DNA of 64,000 nucleotides from Agathobaculum massiliense (GCF_900291975.1 NZ_OMPN01000001.1:496001-560000); one strand, 5' to 3'; shown: positions 16,706 to 24,902, counted from the stretch's first letter. Made by a program: numbers and translations. The notes: generated by a model from the letters alone, not told the origin.

Positions 16706-16734
16706 ATTATAAACTTCCCTACTTTACTTGTCAA
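16706..16734 (-). promoter_or_regulatory. Consensus promoter of the sulfhydrylase
   Basis: Minus strand TTGACA (16729-16734), exactly 17 bases, TATAAT (16706-16711). Both hexamers are perfect consensus, so the gene is probably controlled by repression at the adjoining palindrome. Confidence 0.88.
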
Positions 16735-16747
16735 CCCCCTGTATAGA

Positions 16748-16778
16748 AAAAACCCGCTGCAAAATGCAGCGGGTTTTT
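16748..16778 (-). terminator. Terminator of glyS
   Basis: A 14-bp perfect stem (16748-16761 with 16765-16778, loop AAA) ends in a T-run on the minus strand, 15 bases after the glyS stop. Confidence 0.88.
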
Positions 16779-16793
16779 GAAAACAGCGAATTT

Positions 16794-18185
16794 TCAGAAT
16801 GCGATCTTCTTGGCAAGGTAGTCTGCAACATCCTCAATCCGGATGCGCTCCTGTTCCATGGTGTCGCGGTCGCGCACGGTCACGCAGCCGTCCTGCTCGG
16901 TTTCGAAATCGACCGTGATGCAGTAGGGGGTGCCAATCTCATCCTCGCGGCGGTAGCGCTTGCCGATCGAGCCAGCGTCGTCGAAATCGACAGAGAACTG
17001 CTTTGCCAGCATTTCCCACACCGGCATTGCCTTTTCCGACAGCTTTTTGGACAGCGGCAGCACGGCCGCCTTGAACGGCGCGAGCGCCGGATGCAGGCGC
17101 AGCACGGTACGCACGTCGTCCTTGCCGTTCTTATCCTGGCCGACGACCTCTTCGTCGTAGGCATCGCACAGGAAAGCGAGCGCCACGCGGTCCGCGCCGA
17201 GAGACGGCTCGATGACGTACGGGATATACTTTTCGTTCCCCTCCTGGTCGAAATACTCCATGGAAACGCCCGAAGTTTTCTGGTGCTGGGTCAGGTCGAA
17301 GTCGGTGCGGTCCGCGATGCCCCACAGCTCGCCCCAGCCGAACGGGAACAGGAATTCGATATCCGTGGTGGCATTGGAGTAGTGCGACAGCTCCTCCGGA
17401 TCATGGTCGCGCAGACGCAGGTTCTCGTCCTTTATGCCAAGGGACAGCAGCCAGTTATGGCAGTAGTCCTTCCAGTATTTGAACCATTCGAGGTCGGTGC
17501 CAGGCTTGCAGAAGAACTCCAGTTCCATCTGCTCAAACTCGCGGGTGCGGAAGGTGAAGTTGCCAGGCGTGATCTCATTGCGGAAGGACTTGCCCACCTG
17601 TCCCACGCCAAAGGGGATCTTCTTGCGGGTAGTGCGCTGGATATTCTGGAAATTGACAAAAATACCCTGCGCGGTCTCCGGCCGGAGAAAGATCTCATTC
17701 TTGGCATTTTCGGTTACGCCCTGATAGGTCTTGAACATCAGGTTGAACTGGCGGATATCGGTGAAGTTATGACCGCCGCAGTTCGGACAGGCAAGCTGAT
17801 GCTCGTCAATATACGTTTTCATCTGCTCGTTGGTCCAGCCGGCCGGATTCTCGCCGGCCTGCTCCTCGATGAGCTGGTCTGCACGGTGACGAGTTTTGCA
17901 GTCCTTGCAGTCCATCAGCGGGTCGGAAAAGCCGCCGACATGGCCGGAAGCGACCCAAGTGGTCGGGTTCATCAGGATCGCCGCATCCAGACCGACGTTA
18001 TACGGACTCTCCTGCACAAACTTCTTGCGCCACGCGGCCTTAACATTGTTCTTGAACTCCACGCCGAGCGGGCCGTAGTCCCAGGTGTTGGCCAGGCCGC
18101 CGTAGATCTCCGAGCCGGAGTATACGAAGCCGCGGCCCTTACACAGGGCAACGATCTTTTCCATGGTTTTTTCGCTGTTGTTCAT
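16794..18185 (-). CDS. glyS: Glycyl-tRNA synthetase, homodimeric class II type
   Basis: A 463-residue single-chain (alpha2) enzyme that charges tRNA-Gly. The N-terminal [18 protein letters not shown] and [11 protein letters not shown] motifs, a Cys pair region (CKDCKTRH... CPNCGGHNF) that may bind zinc, motif 2 ([19 protein letters not shown]) and motif 3 ([14 protein letters not shown]) are all present. The start at 18185 has AAAGGAG correctly spaced; the in-frame extension to 18221 is rejected. There is no T-box leader: the gap to the promoter is only about 75 bases. Its promoter is interlocked with that of tRNA-Ala. Confidence 0.95.
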   Translation of the reverse strand: MNNSEKTMEKIVALCKGRGFVYSGSEIYGGLANTWDYGPLGVEFKNNVKAAWRKKFVQESPYNVGLDAAILMNPTTWVASGHVGGFSDPLMDCKDCKTRHRADQLIEEQAGENPAGWTNEQMKTYIDEHQLACPNCGGHNFTDIRQFNLMFKTYQGVTENAKNEIFLRPETAQGIFVNFQNIQRTTRKKIPFGVGQVGKSFRNEITPGNFTFRTREFEQMELEFFCKPGTDLEWFKYWKDYCHNWLLSLGIKDENLRLRDHDPEELSHYSNATTDIEFLFPFGWGELWGIADRTDFDLTQHQKTSGVSMEYFDQEGNEKYIPYVIEPSLGADRVALAFLCDAYDEEVVGQDKNGKDDVRTVLRLHPALAPFKAAVLPLSKKLSEKAMPVWEMLAKQFSVDFDDAGSIGKRYRREDEIGTPYCITVDFETEQDGCVTVRDRDTMEQERIRIEDVADYLAKKIAF

Positions 18186-18251
18186 TTTACATTCTCCTTT
18201 TGGCGCATCTGGCTGATGCACGCTTTTTTTGCCAGCCGTTTAAAAAAATGC

Positions 18252-18280
18252 TTGACATGTTTCCATTCTACATGTATAAT
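18252..18280 (+). promoter_or_regulatory. Consensus promoter of tRNA-Ala
   Basis: TTGACA (18252-18257), 17 bases, TATAAT (18275-18280), 60 bases before the tRNA. It overlaps the oppositely oriented glyS promoter at 18265-18293. Confidence 0.85.
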
Positions 18281-18293
18281 TATTACTTGTCAA
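18265..18293 (-). promoter_or_regulatory. Promoter of glyS, interlocked with the tRNA-Ala promoter
   Basis: Minus strand TTGACA (18288-18293), 17 bases, TAGAAT (18265-18270). Its -10 box lies in the spacer of the tRNA promoter and vice versa, so two RNA polymerases cannot bind together. Confidence 0.8.
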
Positions 18294-18339
18294 GGGCAGT
18301 TAGTCTGCTACACCCAAGAGCGAAAAATTTTTTATATTT

Positions 18340-18415
18340 GGGCCTGTAGCTCAGTTGGGAGAGCGTTCGGTTCGCATCCGAGAGGTCGAGAGTTCGAATC
18401 TCTTCAGGTCCACCA
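18340..18415 (+). tRNA. tRNA-Ala(CGC)
   Basis: A 76-base class I tRNA with encoded CCA. Acceptor GGGCCTG pairs with CAGGTCC and includes the G3-U70 wobble that is the alanine identity element. The anticodon loop TTCGCAT carries CGC. D-loop and T-loop (AGTTCGAAT) are canonical. A terminator follows at once, then a restriction-modification island. Confidence 0.95.
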
Positions 18416-18418
18416 TAG

Positions 18419-18455
18419 ATCCTTATTTTATCGGAAGATAAAATAAGGATTTTTT
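18419..18455 (+). terminator. Terminator of tRNA-Ala
   Basis: A 14-bp perfect stem (18419-18432 with 18437-18450, loop GGAA) followed by TTTTT. Confidence 0.88.
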
Positions 18456-18556
18456 AGCTTATGCCCAATTTTCACCTAAGCATCAGCGGGCTGGCTGCAG
18501 CAGAGCCCGCAGAGCCGCAAAACAGACAAACAATTCATAGAAAGCGAGGAACTGCA

Positions 18557-19288
18557 ATGGCTGATATCTGGACCAAAGAGGCTGTGATAGAACGACTGAA
18601 AGAAATCAATTCCAAAGGATTCATTTCCGTTCCCAAAGGTATGTTTCGCGCTGATGACGGAATTGTGGGGCAAATACTAGAACGCGAATTTGGTGTTGCC
18701 GAAAACAACCTTCATCTTGCCGATTTAGGCACATATGAGTTAAAAGGAATGCGCAAGAAAAAGGGTAAAACCAGTAAGTTAACCCTATTTCACCAAACAT
18801 CAACTTCCGGAATGACTCCCAGGCAAATCTTTAACCGCTTTAGTTACGAGAAGCCGTCAAACAGAGACGACTCCTTAAAGCGTAAACTCTTTACAACCAT
18901 TTACGGAAATAAATTTAATCGCCTTGGTTTTACTCTGCGCGCGCAGGGGGTATCAGAAGTGTGTCTCTATCACGAAGAGGAATACCTGGCAACCTGGGAT
19001 CTAACAGGCGGGAAAGGAAAAATCAATCAGGTACTATTCGTTCTTGCAGAAACGCAAGGGCCAGCCAACTCAGAATACGAACGATTTCATTTCATTGAAG
19101 CCTACATTTTAAGTTCGCCCAAAAACATTTACGACGCTATAAGCAGCGGTGCGGTAGTAATGGAGTTGTGCATAGATCAACCAGCAAACGAGTTCGGAAA
19201 AAAAGCCCCGCATGACCGAGGACCGCATATCCGTATACCAGTAAAAAAACTTTCCACTTTGTTTGAAAGCGTTGAACGAGTCCTGTAA
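18557..19288 (+). CDS. Type II restriction endonuclease, MvaI/BcnI family
   Basis: A 243-residue nuclease of a restriction-modification system. The GFISVPKGMFRADDGIVGQ opening and the NLHLADLGTYELKGMRKK segment (about residues 50-65) match the MvaI/BcnI family. The Asp, Glu and Lys of D-x4-E-L-K have the same spacing as the catalytic residues known for MvaI. Family members cut CCWGG or CCSGG as monomers. Start at 18557 follows GCGAGGA; an in-frame extension to 18461 has no ribosome site. It converges on two SPPY methyltransferase genes. The DNA here is markedly AT-richer than the flanks, indicating transfer. Confidence 0.87.
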   Translation: MADIWTKEAVIERLKEINSKGFISVPKGMFRADDGIVGQILEREFGVAENNLHLADLGTYELKGMRKKKGKTSKLTLFHQTSTSGMTPRQIFNRFSYEKPSNRDDSLKRKLFTTIYGNKFNRLGFTLRAQGVSEVCLYHEEEYLATWDLTGGKGKINQVLFVLAETQGPANSEYERFHFIEAYILSSPKNIYDAISSGAVVMELCIDQPANEFGKKAPHDRGPHIRIPVKKLSTLFESVERVL

Positions 19289-19453
19289 GCATACCAAAGC
19301 AAAGGGAGAAGGCCCCATATTTCTGCGAGTCAGACTCGAGATAAAGTATACGCACTGGGAATGTCCCATTAAACACAGCTACGGAACAAAATTTGAAATT
19401 CTGCAATCTGCAAACCCATTCCATAGGAAAAACACGTCATTCATCATTATATA

Positions 19454-19497
19454 AAAAGCAGACAGCCTCATCCACAAAAATGAGACTGTCTGCTTTT
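19454..19497. terminator. Bidirectional terminator between nuclease and methyltransferase genes
   Basis: An 18-bp stem with one G-T wobble (19454-19471 with 19480-19497) flanked by A and T runs, 165 bases after the nuclease stop and overlapping the end of the convergent methyltransferase. Confidence 0.8.
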
Positions 19498-20383
19498 ACT
19501 TTTGTGCTGATTCAGGCTCGGCTGGAAGCGTAAAATCAAGAATATATTCAAATGTTGTTCCCATTGTGATGTAACTGCTCGGCCAACCAAAAATACCGAT
19601 CCTATTTACCAGATTTCTTCTGTCCCAGATGATTGTATTTCTAAATTCATACCCCGCCTTTACAAGTGCATTAATGATATTGATATGCAGCGGCACCCTT
19701 TTTCCATCAATCCATGCGTCTGTAATATTAATCAGAGCATGGGCCTTTTCCGAAAAGACAGACTTCATTGATGAATAAATTTCGCAAATCGCCGTTTCAA
19801 ACTGTTCAGCAGAGAGCGTTCCCAAGTCTCGTTCGTCCTGGCTGTACTGCTCCACCTTGAGATATTGTTTATTTTCTCTTAAATCACCGCGTCTGCTCTT
19901 GTTTTTTCTTTCTCTATTTAAAATATTGGCATACGGCGGGGATGTGAGTGATAGCTTGACTGTCCTGGGCCTGACCACCTCAGAAAGCGTTCTTGCATCT
20001 CTGCAGACAGCAATTTGCTTGCACGGATTGCCGTTTTTTTCATTGTCAACACGACTATTTGACAAATCAACGTATTCTTGCTTCAGGTCAATTCCAATAC
20101 AGTTTCTTTCAAGGTCCTGTGCTGCAACAAGTGTTGTTCCCGAACCGCAGAAGGGATCTAAAACGAGTTCCCCTTTATGGGTAAATTGTTCTATTACTCT
20201 TGTTGCAAGGCCGATCGGAAATACGGCAGGGTGTACTGTTTTATCCCGAACATCGCGAGGTTCATAATTAAAATTCCATACCCCAATCTGGTTTTTCATC
20301 CATTCTCTTGCTTCAACACAGGAGAGATACCCTTTTTTGCAGTCACAAAGTCGTTCGCTATTTATTTCAATATAATCAGCCAT
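19496..20383 (-). CDS. DNA methyltransferase, probably N4-cytosine (SAM motif first)
   Basis: A 295-residue methyltransferase. The SAM-binding motif I, DPFCGSGTTLVAAQ (about residues 77-90), precedes the catalytic LTSPPYANIL (about 147-156); TSPPY favours N4-cytosine as the target. Motif order places it outside the beta class. A GIDLKQEYVDLS motif (motif II/III region) follows motif I. Its ATG shares a base with the TAA of the upstream methyltransferase (TAATG), so both are translated from one message. It would protect host DNA against the convergent MvaI/BcnI-like nuclease, perhaps one strand or one form of a degenerate site. Confidence 0.87.
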   Translation of the reverse strand: MADYIEINSERLCDCKKGYLSCVEAREWMKNQIGVWNFNYEPRDVRDKTVHPAVFPIGLATRVIEQFTHKGELVLDPFCGSGTTLVAAQDLERNCIGIDLKQEYVDLSNSRVDNEKNGNPCKQIAVCRDARTLSEVVRPRTVKLSLTSPPYANILNRERKNKSRRGDLRENKQYLKVEQYSQDERDLGTLSAEQFETAICEIYSSMKSVFSEKAHALINITDAWIDGKRVPLHINIINALVKAGYEFRNTIIWDRRNLVNRIGIFGWPSSYITMGTTFEYILDFTLPAEPESAQK

Positions 20384-21249
20384 TACTGCTTGCCTTTTGC
20401 CTCCCTAAATCTTTGGCTCGCAAAATTGAAGTATCCTTCGTTGATTTCAAAGCCAATACATTTTCTTCCTAATCGTTCACATACCACCCATGTTGTGCCA
20501 GTTCCAAGGAACGGATCAAAAACCGTTCCGCCGGCCGGAGAACCGCATTTTACAATCTGTTCAACCAAGCTCTCTGGAAAAGTTGCAGTATGATCTCCAT
20601 TCAGGGGCTGCGTGTTGATCGACCATACATCTCCTGGATTTTTCATTTTGCCGTTTTGTCCTAAAACCTTTACAGCGTCAAGATCAAAAAAGTATTTCTT
20701 CTTTAGTGTGAAATGAAAAACATGCTCATATGTGTTATTGAATCTATCGGTAACGCTTGCAGGTATACGGTTCGGCTTGTGCCAAATAATGTCATCTCTC
20801 AGGAGCCAGCCGTGCTCTTGCATTTCAATGGCAAACCGTGACGGTATCAGCAAAAGCTGTTTGTTTTGATATAGTTTTCCGTTTTGCCTGATTTTGGGCT
20901 GAAGCGGCTTAGTTGTAAAAAACTTTTCTTTTCGTTCCTTCTGTACTTCCGTAACATTTCCTTCTCCATCAAGGTATTTCTTCCATGCTCCTGCTCCAGA
21001 ACCAAAGAATGTGTCCCCTATATTGATAAAAACATTTGCTTCGTCTTTCAGATATGGCTTCAACTCATCAAAAAAATCCGCAAGGCGAGCAACATATGCT
21101 TCCGGTGTTTTTTCAGAACCGATTTCGCCCTCGCCATTATAAACACGCTTTGCCCAATAAGGAGGTGATGTAACAAGTAAATCGATTGAATTCTTGGGAA
21201 CCGATTGAATCAAATCCAATGTATCTCCACACTTAATAAAGTGCTCCAT
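20383..21249 (-). CDS. DNA methyltransferase, probably N4-cytosine (beta class)
   Basis: A 288-residue methyltransferase with LLVTSPPYWAKR near residue 27-38 and the SAM site DPFLGTGTTWVVCE near residue 245-258, the order of the beta class. SPPY suggests cytosine-N4 modification. The DIIWHKPNRIP motif (motif VIII region) is typical. The ATG at 21249 shares a base with the TGA of the upstream HTH gene (TGATG) and has GGAGG at good spacing, so it is preferred over a GTG one codon earlier. It is the first of two distinct methyltransferases, an arrangement known for the BcnI system. Confidence 0.87.
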   Translation of the reverse strand: MEHFIKCGDTLDLIQSVPKNSIDLLVTSPPYWAKRVYNGEGEIGSEKTPEAYVARLADFFDELKPYLKDEANVFINIGDTFFGSGAGAWKKYLDGEGNVTEVQKERKEKFFTTKPLQPKIRQNGKLYQNKQLLLIPSRFAIEMQEHGWLLRDDIIWHKPNRIPASVTDRFNNTYEHVFHFTLKKKYFFDLDAVKVLGQNGKMKNPGDVWSINTQPLNGDHTATFPESLVEQIVKCGSPAGGTVFDPFLGTGTTWVVCERLGRKCIGFEINEGYFNFASQRFREAKGKQ

Positions 21250-21458
21250 CACTTATTATCCTCCACTATTTGCATGATTTCTTCAATATGGCAGTTTAAG
21301 GATAAGCAAATCTTTTCAAGCGAATCAATAGATACCGGCTCATTTTTGCCCAGCTTGGCAAGAACGTTACTGCTGATTCCACACAACTGCTTCAAATCGG
21401 TCCGCTTGAGTTTTTTATCTATCAGTAATTTCCAGAGATTATCATAACTAACAGCCAT
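21249..21458 (-). CDS. Small XRE-type HTH regulator (candidate controller protein)
   Basis: A 69-residue single-domain helix-turn-helix protein (RTDLKQLCGISSNVLAKLGK... SIDSLEKICLSLNC) of the Cro/CI type. Size, position as first gene of the methyltransferase operon and overlap of its stop with the next start fit the controller (C) proteins of type II restriction systems. These time nuclease expression after the methylases. GGGGAGGT lies upstream of the ATG. Repeats of AATGTCATG in its promoter are likely binding sites. Confidence 0.75.
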   Translation of the reverse strand: MAVSYDNLWKLLIDKKLKRTDLKQLCGISSNVLAKLGKNEPVSIDSLEKICLSLNCHIEEIMQIVEDNK

Positions 21459-21478
21459 TTGTGATACCTCCCCTTAGC

Positions 21479-21530
21479 AATGTCATGTATTATACACTAA
21501 ATGTCATGATATATCAACATCAGAATGTCA
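21479..21530 (-). promoter_or_regulatory. Promoter and repeated operator of the HTH-methyltransferase operon
   Basis: Minus-strand promoter TTGATA (21512-21517), 17 bases, TATAAT (21489-21494). On the plus strand AATGTCATG occurs at 21479-21487 and 21500-21508, and AATGTCA at 21524-21530. The copies lie downstream of the -10, within the spacer and upstream of the -35, about two helical turns apart, as for an autoregulator. Confidence 0.7.
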
Positions 21531-21642
21531 ACCAAGCAATCGCATACCAATCTCTCTTTTACAGAAATTTTGCTTTATATGCGGCGTCATCATGTTGGAC
21601 GTAAGCGGCGCCGCTTTTGCACCGCATGCCTCTTGCATCCGC

Positions 21643-22436
21643 ATGCAAACCGTCAAACTGTACAACGGCGTGACCATGCTACTGGAAGGTTTCGGGGGCT
21701 TGCAGGTCACCGACAGGGAGGGATGCCTCCGGACCGTACAGCCCGCGCTCGGCGCGGGCTACCGGCGCATTGACACCGCCAGCTCATACCAAAACGAACA
21801 GGCGGTGGGCGCGGCGATCCGCGGTAGGAGCTGTTCGTCACCCCCAAGGCGTACATTCACCAGATAGGCTTTGAAAAGACCAAAGCGGCGTTTGCCGAGT
21901 CTCTACAGAAGCTGGGGCTGGACTATCTGGACCTGTACCTCATCCACATTCCCTTCGGCGATTACTACGGCGCGCGGCGCGCTATGGAGGAGCTATACCA
22001 TACCGGAAAGGTGCGGGCCAGCGGCGTGTGCAACTTTGACGCCGCCCTGCTGATGGACCTGTGCTGAATGCGGATACTCGGCCCATGGTCAACCAGATCG
22101 AGCGCCATCCCTACTTCCAGCGGAAGGAGGAGCTGCGCGCATCATGGCCGAGCCGGGCGTGCAGCCCGAGGCCTGGGCGCCCTTTGCCGAGGACATGCAC
22201 GGCATGTTCACCGATCCTGTATTGACGGCAGTCGCCCGCAAGCACGGTAAAAGCGTGGCACAGGTCATCCTACGCTGGGATATCCAGCGGGGCGTGGCTG
22301 TCATCCCCAAAAGCGTCCACCGAGAGCGGCGGGCGGAAAACCTGGATGTGTGGGACTTTATGCTGGACCCCGCCGCCCCAGCGAAGTGCGTCGGATATAT
22401 GACTACCTGCGCAATCCGGTGCTGACCAGCCTGTAA
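21643..22436 (+). pseudogene. Aldo/keto reductase, multiply frameshifted
   Basis: Joined frames give a near-complete aldo/keto reductase: QTVKLYNGVTML, GYRRIDTASSYQNE (with the catalytic Tyr), then a shift and small deletion near 21825 that removes the I-P-R-E-E stretch, [18 protein letters not shown] (catalytic Lys), [18 protein letters not shown] (His), a shift near 22062, VNQIERHPYFQRKEEL, a shift near 22140, AQVILRWDIQRGVAVIPKS, and a last shift near 22375 before the terminal YDYLRNPVLTSL. At least four lesions occur within 0.8 kb. No ribosome site precedes the ATG at 21643. Intact relatives reduce aldehydes and ketones with NADPH. Confidence 0.85.
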
Positions 22437-22512
22437 CCGCTGCGCCAGCCTTGCACGCGCGGCGCACATAAATGCGGAAACAGCACACCCTTGTCAACAG
22501 GAGGATATGCTC

Positions 22513-23550
22513 ATGGAACGTATTTTCAACTTTTTTCTGTCGCTTGTTCTGGCCGCTTCCTGCGCGGCCTTCGGCAGCCCCGCCAATTCAGGCGGAGCGC
22601 CACTTCCGGAAAACGGCGCGGGTTCTTCGGCGGTATCCGGCAGCGATCAGAATTCCGGCGTGCAGAGTACGCCGGAGGGAAACACCGGCGCCAAAACGGG
22701 CGGCTGGATTCTGGTCGCCTATTTCTCCGCCACCGGAACAACGATGGAAGTTGCGGAAACTATTGCCCAGTCCCTTAAACGCAGACCTTTTTGAAATCCT
22801 GCCAGAACAGCCCTATACGGCCGCTGACCTGGATTATAACAGCGACTGCCGCACCAACACCGAACAGCAGGACGAAACCGCCCGTCCCGCGATTTTGCCG
22901 GCGGCTGCGTCGTGGAAAACTGGGCGTCTTACGATGTAGTGTTGCTGGGGTGTCCTATCTGGTGGGGCATCCCGCCCAAGATCACGCGCACCTTCGCGGA
23001 AAGCTACGACTGGAGCGTCAAAACCGTGGCAGGCTTCTGCACCTCCGGCGGCAGTGCCATACAGCAACACGGGTCTGCCGGAGCTGACGGAGGGTGCGGT
23101 CTGGCTGGAGGGCAGGCGTTTTTCCGGCACAGTCTCCCCCGACGACATCGCCGGCTGGCCGGCGGACCTGCCGCGGACGCGCAAGCCGCTGACCAGCTTC
23201 AGGTATCATTTAACGGACACACCTATACCGCGACCTTGGCGGATAATGCCTACGCTGCTGCTTTCACGGCTTTTCTGGCCGAAAACGGCAGCTCTCTCAC
23301 CATACAGGCTCATGACTACGGCGGGTTTGAAAAGGTGGGCGGGCCGCCCGCCATCCTGTCCCAAAGCGACGAGCCTATCGACGCTGCGGCCGGGAACCTT
23401 ATTCTGTATCAGAGCAATAACATCGTGCTTTACTACTCTACCAACTCCTGGAGCTTTACCCGTTTGGGCCGGCTGGAAGGGGTCCTCTCCGCCCTAGAAT
23501 CGGACATGGGCAAGGGCAATGTGAAGATTACCTATTCTTTAGACGGATAG
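22513..23550 (+). pseudogene. Flavodoxin-cyclophilin-like lipoprotein, multiply frameshifted
   Basis: The first 25 residues form a lipoprotein signal peptide with a lipobox ending in LAASC. After a Ser/Gly-rich linker comes a flavodoxin domain (ILVAYFSATGTTMEVAET, DVVLLGCPIWWGIPP, KTVAGFCTSGGS). It is followed by a cyclophilin-like domain (VSFNGHTYTATLADNAYAAAF... PLILYQ-type ILYQSNNIVLYYSTNSWSFTRLG). Frames change near 22781 (one extra A in an A-run), 22890, 23065 and 23175. ATG 22513 has AGGAGG at 8 bases. This fusion is common in clostridial redox clusters; its partner genes lie just downstream on the other strand. Confidence 0.8.
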
Positions 23551-23582
23551 GGGTTGCGCCTTCCCGCCCTCAAAGCAAGCGA

Positions 23583-23620
23583 ACAGCCCTGCCTGTGCAT
23601 ATGTCCACGGGCAGGGCTGT
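23583..23620. terminator. Terminator between convergent redox genes
   Basis: An 11-bp perfect outer stem (23583-23593 with 23610-23620) with additional inner pairing, followed by CCTTATCTTA. It separates the broken flavodoxin gene from the convergent CMD gene. Confidence 0.7.
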
Positions 23621-23637
23621 CCTTATCTTATGATTCC

Positions 23638-24396
23638 TTATTTCTCCTCCGGCAAAACCTCATTGACGCAGGCCAGCGCATTGAGCGTGCGCGGGAAGCC
23701 GATATACGGCAGGCACACCGTCAATGTGCCCAGCAGGATTTCCTTGCCGTTTCCCACGGCGTTGTTTCCGCCCACATGCGCTTTGACCTGCGGCTCACAC
23801 CCGCCCTGGGCGCAGAGGATGGCGAAGGTCAAAAGCTCCCGTTCCTGCAGATCCAGCCCCTCACGGGTATAAAAGTCGCCAAAGCAGTAGGCGGAAAGAT
23901 AATCCTGTATATTTTTCTGGTTGTCCGGCGCGGCAGCGCGCATCGCGTCGATGGAGCCGCCGAAAATGGCTTTTTGCGCGGCGATGCCGGCCGCCAGCCG
24001 CCCTTCCTCCTCCACCGTGTAGCCACTGGGCAGTGGCAGTGGAATACCGCTGTCAGCCAGCGTTTCGCTGGCCGCCTCTACCGCCGCTTCGGTTTTTCCC
24101 AGTCCGATGTATGGCGCGCACTGGTAGACCGCCTCCCGTATCTGCTGCGGGGGTACGCCGCACCGGAGCGCCGCTCTGACATGGCGCCTGACCTCATGCA
24201 TCGTCTGGTTTGTGACCGCCACCACCAGAATGAGCAGCTCGCGCAGTCCGGCATCCAGCCGTTCTTCGGCATAGATTTCGCCGTAGATCAGTCGCTCCTT
24301 GATCGCGGCAAATTCCGGATCGCTCTGCCGCAGCGCGCCAGCCGTATCCCCATACAATTTGGCTATCGCTTGTTCCGCTTTTTCCATTCGAGACAT
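23638..24396 (-). CDS. Carboxymuconolactone decarboxylase-like protein, two CMD domains
   Basis: A 252-residue cytoplasmic protein with two AhpD/CMD-type repeats: LRELLILVVAVTNQTMHEVRR... YQCAPYIG and QERELLTFAILCAQGGCEPQ... VCLPYIG. The first repeat lacks the redox C-x-x-C and the second has a lone Cys-Gly-Gly-Cys-like CAQGGC. It may act in peroxide or aromatic-acid metabolism, but family annotation does not fix a reaction. Start at 24396 follows AAAGGAG; the longer frame to 24546 runs into the cupin gene. It is the last gene of a MerR-AKR-cupin-CMD operon. Confidence 0.8.
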   Translation of the reverse strand: MSRMEKAEQAIAKLYGDTAGALRQSDPEFAAIKERLIYGEIYAEERLDAGLRELLILVVAVTNQTMHEVRRHVRAALRCGVPPQQIREAVYQCAPYIGLGKTEAAVEAASETLADSGIPLPLPSGYTVEEEGRLAAGIAAQKAIFGGSIDAMRAAAPDNQKNIQDYLSAYCFGDFYTREGLDLQERELLTFAILCAQGGCEPQVKAHVGGNNAVGNGKEILLGTLTVCLPYIGFPRTLNALACVNEVLPEEK

Positions 24397-24452
24397 CGTC
24401 GATCGCTCTCCTTTTCGCTTCATCCAGTCCGGCGCCGCAGGCCGCAAACATT

Positions 24453-24884
24453 TTACAGGCCGGCGTATTCTTCGTCCGTCACCGGCTCGCACCATTCGTT
24501 GCTGCATCCCTCGCCGGGTACTTCGATCGCAATATGGCTGAACCACGCATCCCTTTTCGCCCCATGCCAGTGCTTGATCTCCGGCGGGATGACAATTACG
24601 GTCCCGGGCGTCAGGCTGACCGCCCCCTTGCCCGCTTCCTGATACCAGCCCTCGCCCGCCGTGCAGAGCAGGATCTGACCGCCGCCCTTTTGCGCGTGGT
24701 GGATGTGCCAGTTATTCCGGCAGCCCGGCTCAAAGGTGACGTTGCCCAGGAATATCCCGTCTTCCGGCCGTGTCAGCGGGTTGAGAAAGGACTGCCCGAT
24801 AAAATACTGGGCATAGGCGGTATTCTCCGCGCCCAAGCCAAATATATTCTGCTTTGCAAATGCATTTTGATCCAAGCTTTTCAT
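24453..24884 (-). CDS. Cupin domain protein
   Basis: A 143-residue single-domain cupin. The metal-binding motif 1 appears as NNWHIHHAQKGGGQILLC (two His, then the Gly loop) and motif 2 as PPEIKHWHGAKRDAWFSH. Such proteins are usually annotated as quercetin dioxygenase-like and occur next to CMD-domain genes; the reaction is unknown. AGGAGGG precedes the ATG at 24884. It lies 18 bases after the aldo/keto reductase gene and 56 bases before the CMD gene. Confidence 0.85.
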   Translation of the reverse strand: MKSLDQNAFAKQNIFGLGAENTAYAQYFIGQSFLNPLTRPEDGIFLGNVTFEPGCRNNWHIHHAQKGGGQILLCTAGEGWYQEAGKGAVSLTPGTVIVIPPEIKHWHGAKRDAWFSHIAIEVPGEGCSNEWCEPVTDEEYAGL

Positions 24885-24902
24885 ATGGTATCCCTCCTGT
24901 TT

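Noticed and set aside
18186-18339. T-box riboswitch upstream of glyS
   Set aside because: The leader from the promoter to the start is only about 75 bases and lacks the T-box sequence and antiterminator.
16728-18446. A 572-codon open frame on the plus strand opposite glyS
   Set aside because: It is the antisense of a clearly conserved synthetase, runs through a terminator, two promoters and a tRNA, and has no family features. It is a product of codon bias in GC-rich DNA.
19289-19453. Possible C-terminal continuation of the restriction nuclease or a small gene after it
   Set aside because: The nuclease already has the usual family length, and the frames here show no coherent motif or ribosome site.
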